In this document: positions 1-8,236 of the stretch, in pieces
Numbering within the stretch: position 1 is the stretch's first letter
How the letters are laid out: every line of letters starts with the position of its first letter
Source of the DNA: Polynucleobacter meluiroseus
Lineage (GTDB): Bacteria; Pseudomonadota; Gammaproteobacteria; Burkholderiales; Burkholderiaceae
Assembly: GCA_945878885.1 (NCBI GenBank)
Contig: CAMCUP010000014.1
Location: 1 to 48,944 of the forward strand
Length of the DNA: 48,944 nt
Direction of reading: 5' to 3'
Program-made: the position numbers and the translations under genes
Notes under the pieces: generated by a model
Told to the model about the DNA's origin: nothing
What the model saw: only the letters and a program-made list of their open reading frames with translations
Databases searched by the model: none

Positions 1-124
1 TCACAGGTAGGGTAATAATAAAAATGATCAACAAAACCAGCATGATGTCGACCATGGGTGTCATGTTAATTTCCGCCATGATGCTGGAATCATCATCCTC
101 GTTGGAGAGTTGATTAAATGACAT
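1..124 (-). CDS. exbD: ExbD/TolR-family biopolymer transport protein (5' part only)
   Basis: Only the first 41 codons lie in the window; the gene runs off the left edge. The start at 124 gives a short acidic cytoplasmic tail, then INMTPMVDIMLVLLIIFII, the ExbD hallmark: an aspartate inside the single membrane helix that takes part in proton flow. ExbD works with ExbB to drive TonB with the proton motive force and so powers outer-membrane receptors. The start lies 2 nt after the exbB stop, the last visible gene of the fumA-murI-tonB-exbB-exbD run. TolR is the alternative, but the neighbouring tonB favours ExbD. Confidence 0.9.
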   Translation of the reverse strand, partial: MSFNQLSNEDDDSSIMAEINMTPMVDIMLVLLIIFIITLPV

Positions 125-126
125 GA

Positions 127-828
127 TTAGGCTTCGATTTCAGGGTTAATAACACGTGCACCGGTAACGAAGTAAGCTAGTAAATCATTGCCAAATCGAT
201 TGAGGTCAGCCATGACTAATTTATTGGCCCGATTAATTGCGTTAAAGCCCAAGACCGCAGGTATTGCCACTGCTAAACCAAGCGCGGTCATGATAAGCGA
301 TTCACCAATGGGGCCCGCTACCTGATCTAGCTGAGCACTGCCCGAGCTACTAATTGCAATGAGTGCATGATAGATGCCCCAGACCGTACCAAAGAGGCCG
401 ATAAAAGGTGCGACTGCACCCGTTGAACCCAGAAAGGTTAGTCCCTTTTGCAGTTGTCCGGCGCAGCGATCAACACTAGTCTTGATCGAACGTGCCATCC
501 ATTCAGAATAATTCAAGGTTTGCAGTAATTCACGGCGACTCGACATTTGATTTTGATGGTGGGTCGAGGCGTTTGCGCCACCTTTAGCGATAAAGTAATA
601 GGGGTTGATGGCGGGATCAGTAAAGCTATTAAGGCCATCATCGAATGAAGTGGCGCGCCAAAATTGTTCAGTTTGTAGTTTGACTTGCCGTAATTTACGC
701 AAACTCCAGTAGCGCGATAACAAAATAACCCAAGTGATAATCGACAGAGCGATTAAAAGAACCGCCACAAAGCGTGTAATTGCATCGCCCTCAAGCCACA
801 GATTTGCCATGCCAAATGCAGTATTCAT
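127..828 (-). CDS. exbB: MotA/TolQ/ExbB proton channel family protein, probably ExbB
   Basis: This 233-residue inner-membrane protein has the ExbB/TolQ pattern. There is one N-terminal membrane helix (about 18-38), a long cytoplasmic loop, and two C-terminal helices. The segment GLFGTVWGIYHAL precedes the second helix, and the third is rich in glycine and alanine (PIGESLIMTALGLAVAIPAVLGFNAI). It forms the proton channel with ExbD and transmits energy to TonB. The gene sits 8 nt after tonB and 2 nt before exbD, which decides ExbB over TolQ. A second possible start is Met7; no strong ribosome site separates the two. Confidence 0.93.
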   Translation of the reverse strand: MNTAFGMANLWLEGDAITRFVAVLLIALSIITWVILLSRYWSLRKLRQVKLQTEQFWRATSFDDGLNSFTDPAINPYYFIAKGGANASTHHQNQMSSRRELLQTLNYSEWMARSIKTSVDRCAGQLQKGLTFLGSTGAVAPFIGLFGTVWGIYHALIAISSSGSAQLDQVAGPIGESLIMTALGLAVAIPAVLGFNAINRANKLVMADLNRFGNDLLAYFVTGARVINPEIEA

Positions 829-836
829 AGTGTTAA

Positions 837-1529
837 TTACTTTAAGTTAAATTTAATGAGTAAGTTAGTTGAAATTTTTACTGGAGCGCCATTCACTAAA
901 AAAGGTTTAAAGCGATAACGCCGACCAATTTCAATTGCAGCGCGGTCTAAGCGTTGAAAAGTACTCGATTGCAATAAGGCTACTTCGTAGACTTCCCCGC
1001 TTTCGTTAATAATAAGTCGCACTACTACCGCACCTTGTTCGCCTGCTCGTTTAGAAAATGAGGGGTAATACGGATCAGCATCAGGTTGATATAAAACAAC
1101 TAGTTTACCAATATCGGTCTGAATCGGCGTACCACTTGCCCCGCCACTAGAGGAGGGGGCCACAGCTGTATTTGAAATAGGTGATTCGCTAGCCTTGTTT
1201 TGTGGGGTGGGAGGAGGCTGTTCGACTTGTTTTGGCACTGGCGCTTCTGCAGTTTTAGGCTCAACTGGTTTTTTTGCTTGCTCTTCCTTTTTGGGTTTAG
1301 GTTGTGGAGCAGGTGGTTTAGGGGTATCGGCTTTAGTCGGCTCAGGGCTGACTAAATTAGCCATGACGCGAGTGTCATCAGGAGGAGCTTTTTTTTCGTA
1401 AGGGAATTCAAGGTAGGGCACAACAAAAAATAATACGTGCACCAACACCACAATTCCAATAATGATCCACTCATCGCGACTAATCAATAAGAAGCGGCGT
1501 CTAGATGAAGTATTAGGGGGGGTACTCAT
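837..1529 (-). CDS. tonB: TonB energy transducer
   Basis: This protein spans the periplasm and passes ExbBD energy to TonB-dependent receptors. From the ATG at 1529 it has 230 residues: a short basic tail, one membrane anchor (IIIGIVVLVHVLFFVV), a proline-, lysine- and glutamate-rich spacer, and a C-terminal TonB domain beginning near PYYPSFSKRAGEQG and ending KISTNLLIKFNLK. A longer frame starts from GTG at 1577 but would overlap murI; the ATG leaves a 25-nt gap and a normal TonB N-terminus, so I prefer it. No receptor gene is visible nearby, so the cargo (iron-siderophore, cobalamin or other) is unknown. Confidence 0.9.
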   Translation of the reverse strand: MSTPPNTSSRRRFLLISRDEWIIIGIVVLVHVLFFVVPYLEFPYEKKAPPDDTRVMANLVSPEPTKADTPKPPAPQPKPKKEEQAKKPVEPKTAEAPVPKQVEQPPPTPQNKASESPISNTAVAPSSSGGASGTPIQTDIGKLVVLYQPDADPYYPSFSKRAGEQGAVVVRLIINESGEVYEVALLQSSTFQRLDRAAIEIGRRYRFKPFLVNGAPVKISTNLLIKFNLK

Positions 1530-1554
1530 AGAAATCTGTTGACGAATCTCTTTG

Positions 1555-2376
1555 CTACTGAGGTAGCTGTTGCGCACTGACTTGGCGCAGTTGCAATGGA
1601 GATTGTAGAAGTTGTTTGCTCATTTTTAGCAGTTTATTGCTATCGCCCGTAGTGATAAAGGTAAGCGTGCCCAAGTTCGTATCATCGGATTGATTAGACT
1701 CATTTCGGTTTGGTATTTGCAATAACAATTGTCGCGCTAATTGTTTGATAACAGCATCACCTGTATCAATTAAATTAATTTCATTACCGATTATTTTACG
1801 AATTAATGGGCTTAAAAAGGGATAATGGGTGCAGCCTAAAACTAATGTATCAGCACCAGCTAAACGAATTGGTGTAAGGTGTTGCTCGAGCAAAGTTAAG
1901 GTAGCGACACTATCAATTTGACCAGATTCAATGAGCGGCACCAAGCCTGCACCAGCTTGCTTAATAAATTGACAATCTCCTGGTAAGGTCGCGAGTAGGG
2001 CGTTAAATTTATCGCTATTTAAGGTTGCTTGAGTAGCTAGTACTCCGACAATGCCATTTTGGGTTTGCATCGCCGCAGGTTTAATGCCTGGCTCGACACC
2101 AATAATCGGAATTTGCGGCAAAGTCAGTCGAATTTGTGCAATCGCTTCAGCAGTTGCGGTATTACAGGCAACTACAATCGCTTCACAGCCTTGCGCAACT
2201 AAATAGCGGCACAACTTAAGGCTGCGCAGCGCAATCCAATCGGTTGATTTTTCACCATAGGGCGCATTAGCTGAGTCGGCTAAATAAATAAAATTATGTT
2301 GGGGTAATTGTCTAAGTGCTTCATCTAAGATAGATAGCCCACCCACACCAGAATCGAATACGCCAATCAGCGCCAC
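1555..2376 (-). CDS. murI: Glutamate racemase
   Basis: This cytoplasmic enzyme interconverts L- and D-glutamate to supply D-Glu for peptidoglycan. The 273-residue length is normal. The family motifs are all present: GVFDSGVGGLS at the N-terminus, the SANAPYGEKS segment, and the two catalytic cysteines Cys71 (VACNTATA) and Cys182 (LGCTHYP). The gene lies 25 nt downstream of fumA on the same strand and 25 nt upstream of the chosen tonB start, so it is probably co-transcribed with them. The link to fumarase and TonB looks organisational rather than metabolic. Confidence 0.96.
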   Translation of the reverse strand: MALIGVFDSGVGGLSILDEALRQLPQHNFIYLADSANAPYGEKSTDWIALRSLKLCRYLVAQGCEAIVVACNTATAEAIAQIRLTLPQIPIIGVEPGIKPAAMQTQNGIVGVLATQATLNSDKFNALLATLPGDCQFIKQAGAGLVPLIESGQIDSVATLTLLEQHLTPIRLAGADTLVLGCTHYPFLSPLIRKIIGNEINLIDTGDAVIKQLARQLLLQIPNRNESNQSDDTNLGTLTFITTGDSNKLLKMSKQLLQSPLQLRQVSAQQLPQ

Positions 2377-2401
2377 TGAAAATAATCTCTGTGCTCAGGG
2401 T

Positions 2402-3946
2402 TTAATGCGACTTGGCTGCATCATGCAGTTCGGTAATCGGAATTAAGCCGATACGGGTCTGCCAATGACGTGGGCCTGCCTGATGCATTGAAACCCCAGT
2501 TGAGTCAACAGCTACCGTCACGGGCATATCCTCTACATCGAACTCATAAATCGCCTCCATGCCTAGGTCTGCAAAGCCAACCACTTTTGCGTGTTTAATT
2601 GCCTTAGAGACCAAATAGGCTGCACCACCTACTGCCATTAAGTAAGCCGATTTATGTTTTTTAATCGCCTCAATCGCCACTGGCCCACGTTCCGCTTTAC
2701 CAATCATCGCAATTAAGCCAGTTTGAGTAAGCATCATTTCGGTAAATTTATCCATCCGCGTTGAGGTTGTAGGACCAGCCGGACCAACTGCTTCATCGCG
2801 CACGGGATCGACAGGACCAACGTAATAAATGACTCGGTTTTTAAAATTCACCGGCAAAGGTTCGCCTTTTGCCAGCATATCTTGAATGCGTTTATGGGCC
2901 GCATCGCGACCCGTCAAAATTTTGCCATTGAGTAATAAGGTTTGACCTGGTTTCCAGCTCGCCACTTCTGTAGCGGTAAGGGTATCTAGATTAATGCGAT
3001 TGGATTTTTCAATATCGGGTACCCATAAAACGTCTGGCCAATCAGAGAGGGCAGGCGCTTCTAAAATAGCTGGACCACTACCATCAAGATGAAAATGAAT
3101 ATGCCGAGTTGCTGCGCAATTGGGAATCATCGCTACCGGTAAAGATGCAGCATGGGTGGGGTACTCTAAAATTTTCACGTCAAGCACCGTGGTTAAACCT
3201 CCCAACCCTTGTGCACCGATACCTAAATTATTTACCTGCTTATAAATTTCAAGCCGTAATTCTTCAGTGCGGTTTTTGGGTCCACGAGCAATTAATTCTT
3301 GAATGTCAACCGGACCCATTAATGATTCTTTGGCTAAGACCATGGCTTTTTCAGGAGTTCCGCCAATACCAATGCCTAAGATACCTGGGGGGCACCAACC
3401 AGCGCCCATGGATGGCACTGTTTTTAATACCCAATCGACGATTGAGTCGGAGGGATTTAACATCACAAACTTCGCTTTGTTTTCTGAGCCGCCACCTTTA
3501 GCCGCGCAGGTGACCTCAACACCATCGCCCGGTACGATTTCATAATGGATAACAGCGGGGGTGTTATCGCCTGTATTTTTACGTTTACCTGCTGGGTCGC
3601 TGAGTACCGAAGCGCGCAAAGGATTGTCGGCATTCAAATAGGCTTGGCGTACGCCCTCATTAATCATGTCGCTAACGCTCATCGTGGCATCGGCCCATTG
3701 CACATTCATGCCTACTTTAATAAAGACGACCGCAATACCAGTATCTTGGCAAATCGGGCGTTTGCCGAGGGCGCACATCTTGCTATTGGTTAGAATTTGG
3801 GCAATTGCATCCTTAGCTGCTTCCCCTTTTTCCAGCTCATAAGCCCTGCCCATTGCCTGAATGAAGTCTTTGGGATGCAGGTAGGAAATGAACTGAAAGG
3901 CATCGGCAACGCTTTTAATCAGGTCGGCTTGCTTGATATTAGTCAT
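2402..3946 (-). CDS. fumA: Class I (iron-sulfur) fumarate hydratase, single chain
   Basis: This enzyme hydrates fumarate to L-malate in the TCA cycle using a labile [4Fe-4S] cluster. The 514-residue chain carries the alpha and beta domains fused. The probable cluster cysteines are Cys66 (CQDTG), Cys185 (GWCPPG) and Cys277 (PNCAATRHIHF). The C-terminal part contains GPAGPTTSTRMDKF and KAERGP, typical of the beta domain. It is the first gene of the minus-strand run and is divergent from acs. A separate two-subunit class I enzyme is encoded at 43210-44718, so this is probably the housekeeping fumarase and the other has a specialised role. Confidence 0.95.
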   Translation of the reverse strand: MTNIKQADLIKSVADAFQFISYLHPKDFIQAMGRAYELEKGEAAKDAIAQILTNSKMCALGKRPICQDTGIAVVFIKVGMNVQWADATMSVSDMINEGVRQAYLNADNPLRASVLSDPAGKRKNTGDNTPAVIHYEIVPGDGVEVTCAAKGGGSENKAKFVMLNPSDSIVDWVLKTVPSMGAGWCPPGILGIGIGGTPEKAMVLAKESLMGPVDIQELIARGPKNRTEELRLEIYKQVNNLGIGAQGLGGLTTVLDVKILEYPTHAASLPVAMIPNCAATRHIHFHLDGSGPAILEAPALSDWPDVLWVPDIEKSNRINLDTLTATEVASWKPGQTLLLNGKILTGRDAAHKRIQDMLAKGEPLPVNFKNRVIYYVGPVDPVRDEAVGPAGPTTSTRMDKFTEMMLTQTGLIAMIGKAERGPVAIEAIKKHKSAYLMAVGGAAYLVSKAIKHAKVVGFADLGMEAIYEFDVEDMPVTVAVDSTGVSMHQAGPRHWQTRIGLIPITELHDAAKSH

Positions 3947-3998
3947 GGTTTGGGGCCTAAATTGGGGTGGAATTTTTACTAATCACCTATTTTAAGGG

Positions 3999-4028
3999 TT
4001 TGCCATAGGGCAAATCTAAATTGATTTG
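3999..4028. promoter_or_regulatory. Overlapping inverted repeats in the fumA/acs divergent promoter region
   Basis: In the 205-nt gap between divergent fumA and acs, two short perfect inverted repeats overlap: TTTGCC-ATAG-GGCAAA at 3999-4014 and CAAATC-TAAATT-GATTTG at 4011-4028. Further downstream ATAGTAC occurs twice, about 15 nt apart. These could be operator sites controlling both genes. No regulator can be assigned and no clear -35/-10 pair was fixed. Confidence 0.35.
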
Positions 4029-4151
4029 AATTATCTTCGAAGGTCTATATAAGCCAGAAAGAAAGTCATTTTGCTTTATTTATACAATAGCTATTAATAG
4101 TACAAAAAATAGTACTAATTTCATCAGAGTTTTTTTAGGAGTAATGCAATT

Positions 4152-6137
4152 ATGGCCGCACCAATGGAAGCAATGAGCAATGAAAGCCGTGTTTTTCACC
4201 CACCAGTCGATTTTGCCAAAAATGCGGCAATTTCTGGCATGGCTGCGTATCAGAAGTTATGTGCTGAGGCTGATGCAGATTACGAAGGATTTTGGGCTCG
4301 TTTAGCAAGAGAAAATTTGTATTGGAAAAAACCTTTTACTAAAGTACTTGATGAATCAAAAGTACCATTTTATAAATGGTTTGAAGATGGCTTAACCAAC
4401 GCTTCTTATAATTGCCTCGATCGGAACATTGAAAAAGGCGATGGTAAAAAAACAGCGATTATTTTTGAAGCTGATGATAGTGCTGTTACAAATGTAAGTT
4501 ATGAGGATTTACTCGGGCGAGTTTGCCAACTTGCCAATGCATTGCGCAAGATGGGAATTAAATCTGGCGATCGCGTCATTATTTATATGTCGATGTCTAT
4601 CGAAGGCATCATTGCAATGCAAGCCTGCGCCCGAATTGGTGCAACTCACTCGGTAGTATTTGGTGGTTTCTCAGCAAAATCATTACAAGAGCGCATTGTC
4701 GATGTGGGCGCTGTCGCGGTGATCACTGCTGATGAGCAAATGCGTGGCGGTAAAGAGTTGCCTTTAAAAGTCATTGTTGACGAAGCACTGGCATTGGGTG
4801 ATTGTGAAAAAGTAAAAAATGTCATTGTTTATAAACGCACTGGCAGAACCATTCCCATGCAGGCTGGGCGCGATACCTGGTTGCATGATGCGATGGCAGG
4901 TCAACCGACTACCTGCGAACCTGAATGGGTCAGTGCAGAACATCCCTTGTTTGTTCTCTATACCTCGGGCTCAACTGGTAAACCCAAAGGGGTTCAGCAC
5001 TCTACAGGCGGTTATTTATTGTGGGCAATTCTCACAATGAAATGGACTTTTGATATTAAGCCGAATGATATTTTTTGGTGTACTGCTGATATTGGTTGGG
5101 TGACAGGCCATTCTTATATTACCTATGGCCCGTTAGCGGTAGGTGCTACTGAGATTGTGTTTGAGGGTGTCCCCACTTACCCCAATGCGGGCCGTTTTTG
5201 GGAAATGATTCAAAAACATAAAGTGAGTATTTTTTATACTGCCCCAACTGCTATTCGCTCTTTAATTAAAGCAGCAAGCGTGGATGATAAGGTTCATCCT
5301 AATAAATATAATTTATCTTCATTGCGATTATTGGGTTCTGTTGGTGAACCGATTAATCCTGAGGCGTGGATGTGGTACTACGAACAGGTTGGCAGTTCGC
5401 GTTGCCCGATTACCGACACTTTCTGGCAAACCGAAACAGGTGGTCATATGATTTCCCCCTTGCCAGGCGCAACGCCCATGGTGCCAGGTTCATGCACCTT
5501 GCCATTGCCGGGCATTATGGCCGCAATTGTTGATGAAGCAGGTCATGATGTACCCAATGGCCACGGTGGAATTTTGGTAGTAAAACGGCCATGGCCCGCA
5601 ATGATTCGAACCATTTGGGGTGACCCCGATCGCTTTGTCAAAGCCTACTTCCCTGAAGAATTGGGTGGTACCTTGTATTTAGCTGGCGATGGGGCGATAA
5701 GACATAAAGAGACTACCTACTTCACTATTACAGGCCGGATTGATGACGTACTTAATGTCTCTGGCCACCGCATGGGTACGATGGAGATTGAATCTTGTTT
5801 AGTGGCTAATCCATTAGTTGCTGAAGCTGCAGTCGTAGGGCGGCCTGATGAAATGACGGGTGAGGCGATTTGCGCTTTTGTGGTGTTAAAAGGCGGCAGA
5901 CCCACTGGCGATCAAGCCAAAATGATTGCAACTGAGCTACGTAATTGGGTTGGTAAGGAAATTGGCCCAATTGCAAAGCCAAAAGATGTACGCTTTGGCG
6001 ATAATCTGCCTAAAACTCGCTCGGGCAAAATTATGCGCCGCTTACTTAGGGTGATTGCGAAGGGCGAGGAGATTACCCAAGATACCTCGACTTTAGAAAA
6101 TCCCGCTATTTTGGATCAATTAAAAGAGCCGATATAA
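4152..6137 (+). CDS. acs: Acetyl-CoA synthetase (AMP-forming)
   Basis: This enzyme activates acetate to acetyl-CoA via acetyl-AMP. The 661-residue chain has an ACS N-terminal domain, the AMP-binding P-loop [14 protein letters not shown], the [13 protein letters not shown] segment whose tryptophan limits the pocket to acetate, [11 protein letters not shown], and the C-terminal [12 protein letters not shown] with the lysine that acetylation controls in this family. The RBS AGGAG sits about 10 nt before the ATG. A propionyl-CoA synthetase is possible but less likely. With isocitrate lyase at 14095 it gives a route for growth on acetate. Confidence 0.94.
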   Translation: MAAPMEAMSNESRVFHPPVDFAKNAAISGMAAYQKLCAEADADYEGFWARLARENLYWKKPFTKVLDESKVPFYKWFEDGLTNASYNCLDRNIEKGDGKKTAIIFEADDSAVTNVSYEDLLGRVCQLANALRKMGIKSGDRVIIYMSMSIEGIIAMQACARIGATHSVVFGGFSAKSLQERIVDVGAVAVITADEQMRGGKELPLKVIVDEALALGDCEKVKNVIVYKRTGRTIPMQAGRDTWLHDAMAGQPTTCEPEWVSAEHPLFVLYTSGSTGKPKGVQHSTGGYLLWAILTMKWTFDIKPNDIFWCTADIGWVTGHSYITYGPLAVGATEIVFEGVPTYPNAGRFWEMIQKHKVSIFYTAPTAIRSLIKAASVDDKVHPNKYNLSSLRLLGSVGEPINPEAWMWYYEQVGSSRCPITDTFWQTETGGHMISPLPGATPMVPGSCTLPLPGIMAAIVDEAGHDVPNGHGGILVVKRPWPAMIRTIWGDPDRFVKAYFPEELGGTLYLAGDGAIRHKETTYFTITGRIDDVLNVSGHRMGTMEIESCLVANPLVAEAAVVGRPDEMTGEAICAFVVLKGGRPTGDQAKMIATELRNWVGKEIGPIAKPKDVRFGDNLPKTRSGKIMRRLLRVIAKGEEITQDTSTLENPAILDQLKEPI

Positions 6138-6191
6138 AGGCAGAAGATCAGGCAAGAAGTGCCATCCATTCTCTTGGGATTCCGATAAGCG

Positions 6192-6199
6192 TATAGAAT
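6192..6199 (+). promoter_or_regulatory. Candidate -10 element of the tRNA-Ser promoter
   Basis: TATAGAAT lies about 10 nt upstream of the mature tRNA 5' end, as expected for a sigma70 -10 element. A possible -35 (TTGGGA at 6174-6179) gives an unusually short spacer, so the pairing is uncertain. Confidence 0.35.
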
Positions 6200-6209
6200 T
6201 ACGGGTTCC

Positions 6210-6299
6210 GGAGAGATGGATGAGCGGTTTAAGTCACACGCCTGGAAAGCGTGCGTAGGGTTAAACCTACCGCGGGTTCGAATCCCGCTCTCTCCGCCA
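6210..6299 (+). tRNA. tRNA-Ser (anticodon GGA), CCA encoded
   Basis: The 5' acceptor strand GGAGAGA (6210-6216) pairs with TCTCTCC (6289-6295), followed by discriminator G and encoded CCA (6297-6299). The anticodon stem CACGC/GCGTG encloses CTGGAAA, giving anticodon GGA at 6244-6246, which reads UCC and UCU. A long variable arm follows (GTAGGGTTAAACCTAC), as in class II serine tRNAs, and GGTTCGAATCC forms the T arm. It stands alone after acs. Everything from here to about 10.9 kb looks accessory, so the tRNA could be an integration target, although I found no second copy of its 3' end. Confidence 0.97.
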
Positions 6300-6813
6300 A
6301 TAGCCTATATAAATCAATAACTTACAAGTGATTTATATATAAAACTATCCAAACAACTACCCAAAAGAAAAGTCGTTAAGACTTTCTTTGGGCAAGTTGG
6401 AAAACAAAATTACGCGCTAAGGGCTACCCCGCTCATAAAGCGAATACCTTAGACCCTACCATACCCCCACCAGCCTTAATCGACCGCTTCACTAAGCCAG
6501 CCTATACATAGTATTTTGCTCAAGGGGGTACCCTCTAGTGAAGTTTCCAGACTGGGTGTAAGCGGATTTACAGTAACACTCCCCGTCAATGTTTCTAGTT
6601 CAAAAGGGGGTGGGCGGGTTTTTTTGATTTTAACTAGCTACATAAGCTCTGCTCCCACTAATTTCCTCAGTACTTCTGTGATTTCCTATAAATTTAATCC
6701 TGAAAGACTATTTAAGGGTTCCATGTTAAGATTTTTAAATTCCTAGTTCAGTACAGCCTAGAGCGGTCACACTGTAGGCTTGATAGATTGACCCAAGATG
6801 AGAGGGCAATGAG
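6300..6813. other. Gene-poor stretch after tRNA-Ser with three inverted repeats
   Basis: No convincing gene is seen in about 510 nt. Three inverted repeats sit close together. The first is TATATAAATCA/TGATTTATATA at 6306-6339 (11-bp arms, 12-nt loop). The second is an imperfect hairpin at 6360-6392, CCCAAAAGAAAAGTC against GACTTTCTTTGGG. The third is CTAAGG/CCTTAG at 6417-6452 with an inner CGCT/AGCG pair. They may be tRNA processing or termination structures, a small RNA, or remnants of an inserted element. A 76-codon frame at 6516-6746 lacks recognisable features. The opposite strand in the same place shows a protein-like frame broken by two TAG codons. Confidence 0.5.
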
Positions 6814-7524
6814 ATGGCATCTACAGCTAAAGTCTCGAATTTATTGCTGCAAAATATCCCGCTTTTTTCCATGGTATCTGAGGCTACCTTATCTTTACTT
6901 GTACTTTCGACCATTAGGGAAAAATTTCCAAAAGGACACTCCATCATTACCGCTGGGGAGCACACTAATAATTTGTACATGTTGATTAGTGGCGAAGTAA
7001 AGATCTTCATGAATGACAAAAAGAAAAAAGAAATTCTTATTACTAAATTGAAAAAGGGTGATTTTTTTGGTCATATGGGTTTATTAGACAATAGTAGAGG
7101 ATTAGCTTCAGTAACGACAACTGAAGACGCTGAAATATTATTTTTAAGTAAAATTGAATTTAATAAATGTCTTAAAAAGGATCCCAATTTAGTTTTAGAG
7201 TTGTTGCATACAACGGTTCATTATCTGCGGGCTGCAGACACTAAGATCAGTAGCCTTGCTTTGTTAAGCGTTTATGAACGTGTTATTAATTTTTTAATTA
7301 AGGCCGCCAAAATAGTTGACGATAAGCGAGCTTACGTAGATGAAGTATCAAGACAGGATATTGCAGAAGTTGTAGGCGCATCTAGAGAAATGGTTGGTAA
7401 GGTACTGACTAGCTTAGAGATGAAAGGAGTTATTCAAATACACGGGCGAGCAATCATTTTATGTCGGGGAATTGATTCTTTAGCAGAGGATAACAGTAGT
7501 AGCTCCATTCGTTTAAACAATTAG
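6814..7524 (+). CDS. Crp/Fnr-family transcriptional regulator
   Basis: This is a 236-residue cytoplasmic regulator. Residues about 15-125 form a cyclic-nucleotide-binding-type beta barrel (LYMLISGEVKIF, KKGDFFGHMGLLD), followed by a dimer helix and a C-terminal winged helix. The recognition segment is SRQDIAEVVGASREMVGKVL. The N-terminal cysteine set that binds the Fnr iron-sulfur cluster is absent, so it is not an oxygen-sensing Fnr. The ligand is unknown. A GAGAGGG stretch precedes the ATG. It converges on the lipoprotein/peptidase pair and may or may not control it. Confidence 0.88.
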   Translation: MASTAKVSNLLLQNIPLFSMVSEATLSLLVLSTIREKFPKGHSIITAGEHTNNLYMLISGEVKIFMNDKKKKEILITKLKKGDFFGHMGLLDNSRGLASVTTTEDAEILFLSKIEFNKCLKKDPNLVLELLHTTVHYLRAADTKISSLALLSVYERVINFLIKAAKIVDDKRAYVDEVSRQDIAEVVGASREMVGKVLTSLEMKGVIQIHGRAIILCRGIDSLAEDNSSSSIRLNN

Positions 7525-7861
7525 GTCGATTTATGGGCTTTTTCTCTACTTCACTTAAGCCATTTTTTCGGATAGTTTTTTACTCTTCAAAACGCCGGCG
7601 GGCTTTTAAGATGCAATTTTAGAACTAATGGACCGTCGAATTTTCTAACTCAAGGCTGACCGATTTGCAGGTGGAGGTCAGTGTGGTTGTACATAAAATG
7701 ACTTTGTAAACATCGCTGGCAGGAGATCTTTCAGTGATAAATGTGGTCAAAAAAAAATTGCAATCCTGTTTCTAGTTTTTAAGATTTTTTTTGCGCACAC
7801 ATCCTAAAATGACATATTCCAATGGACGTGGCGCTAAATTGTCAGTAGTTCAAAGGTATTA
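7525..7861. other. Intergenic stretch between convergent genes
   Basis: This stretch separates the regulator (plus) from the small lipoprotein (minus). It is AT-rich with several T runs and a short CTGACC/GGTCAG inverted repeat near 7655-7682. I see no gene with family features; a 60-codon plus-strand frame at 7791 looks random. Confidence 0.5.
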
Positions 7862-8236
7862 TCAAAAACTCCGATTAATAATTAATTCAGCGTTGATTAC
7901 GCTAATCCGCTGGATAGACAAAAGAGGGGACAAAAGCTTCCCCTCTATTTTTATATACCTATTCTGCCATTGAAAAAATTGTGTTTTTTTCTCATTGTCA
8001 ACTTCTAATCTCCATATCGAACCATCGGATGATGTAAGGGACCACCAATAATTCATCTCTGATCCCTTAAGCGTTAAATAGCCTGATAAATGAACCTCTT
8101 CAATATTGGCCTCCATTACCGTGCCATTAAAGTTTTGAGTCCCCATTGACTTATGGCCTATAACATTATTTATACAGCCTAATAGGAAAAAATTAAGGCC
8201 GAGAATCAAGAAAAAAAGGGAGGCAAATTGTTTCAT
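7862..8236 (-). CDS. Small predicted lipoprotein of unknown function
   Basis: This 124-residue protein starts with MKQFASLFFLILGLNFFLLGC, a lipoprotein signal peptide with lipobox LLGC, so it should be lipid-anchored in the envelope. The mature part has alternating hydrophobic and polar stretches (WWSLTSSDGSIWRLEVD, YIKIEGKLLSPL) that suggest a small beta fold of the OB or barrel kind. I recognise no family. Its ATG overlaps the stop of the upstream peptidase gene (ATGA at 8233-8236), so the two are translationally coupled and probably act together. Confidence 0.72.
   Translation of the reverse strand: MKQFASLFFLILGLNFFLLGCINNVIGHKSMGTQNFNGTVMEANIEEVHLSGYLTLKGSEMNYWWSLTSSDGSIWRLEVDNEKKTQFFQWQNRYIKIEGKLLSPLLSIQRISVINAELIINRSF

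Noticed and set aside
1195..1401. Plus-strand glycine- and cysteine-rich frame
   Set aside because: It is antisense to the proline/lysine-rich spacer of tonB, with no independent signal.
6516..6746. Plus-strand 76-codon frame after tRNA-Ser
   Set aside because: It has no recognisable domain or ribosome site and covers the same bases as a broken but more protein-like minus-strand frame.
7791..7973. Plus-strand 60-codon frame overlapping the small lipoprotein end
   Set aside because: There is no ribosome site or family feature, and it runs into the lipoprotein gene in antisense.
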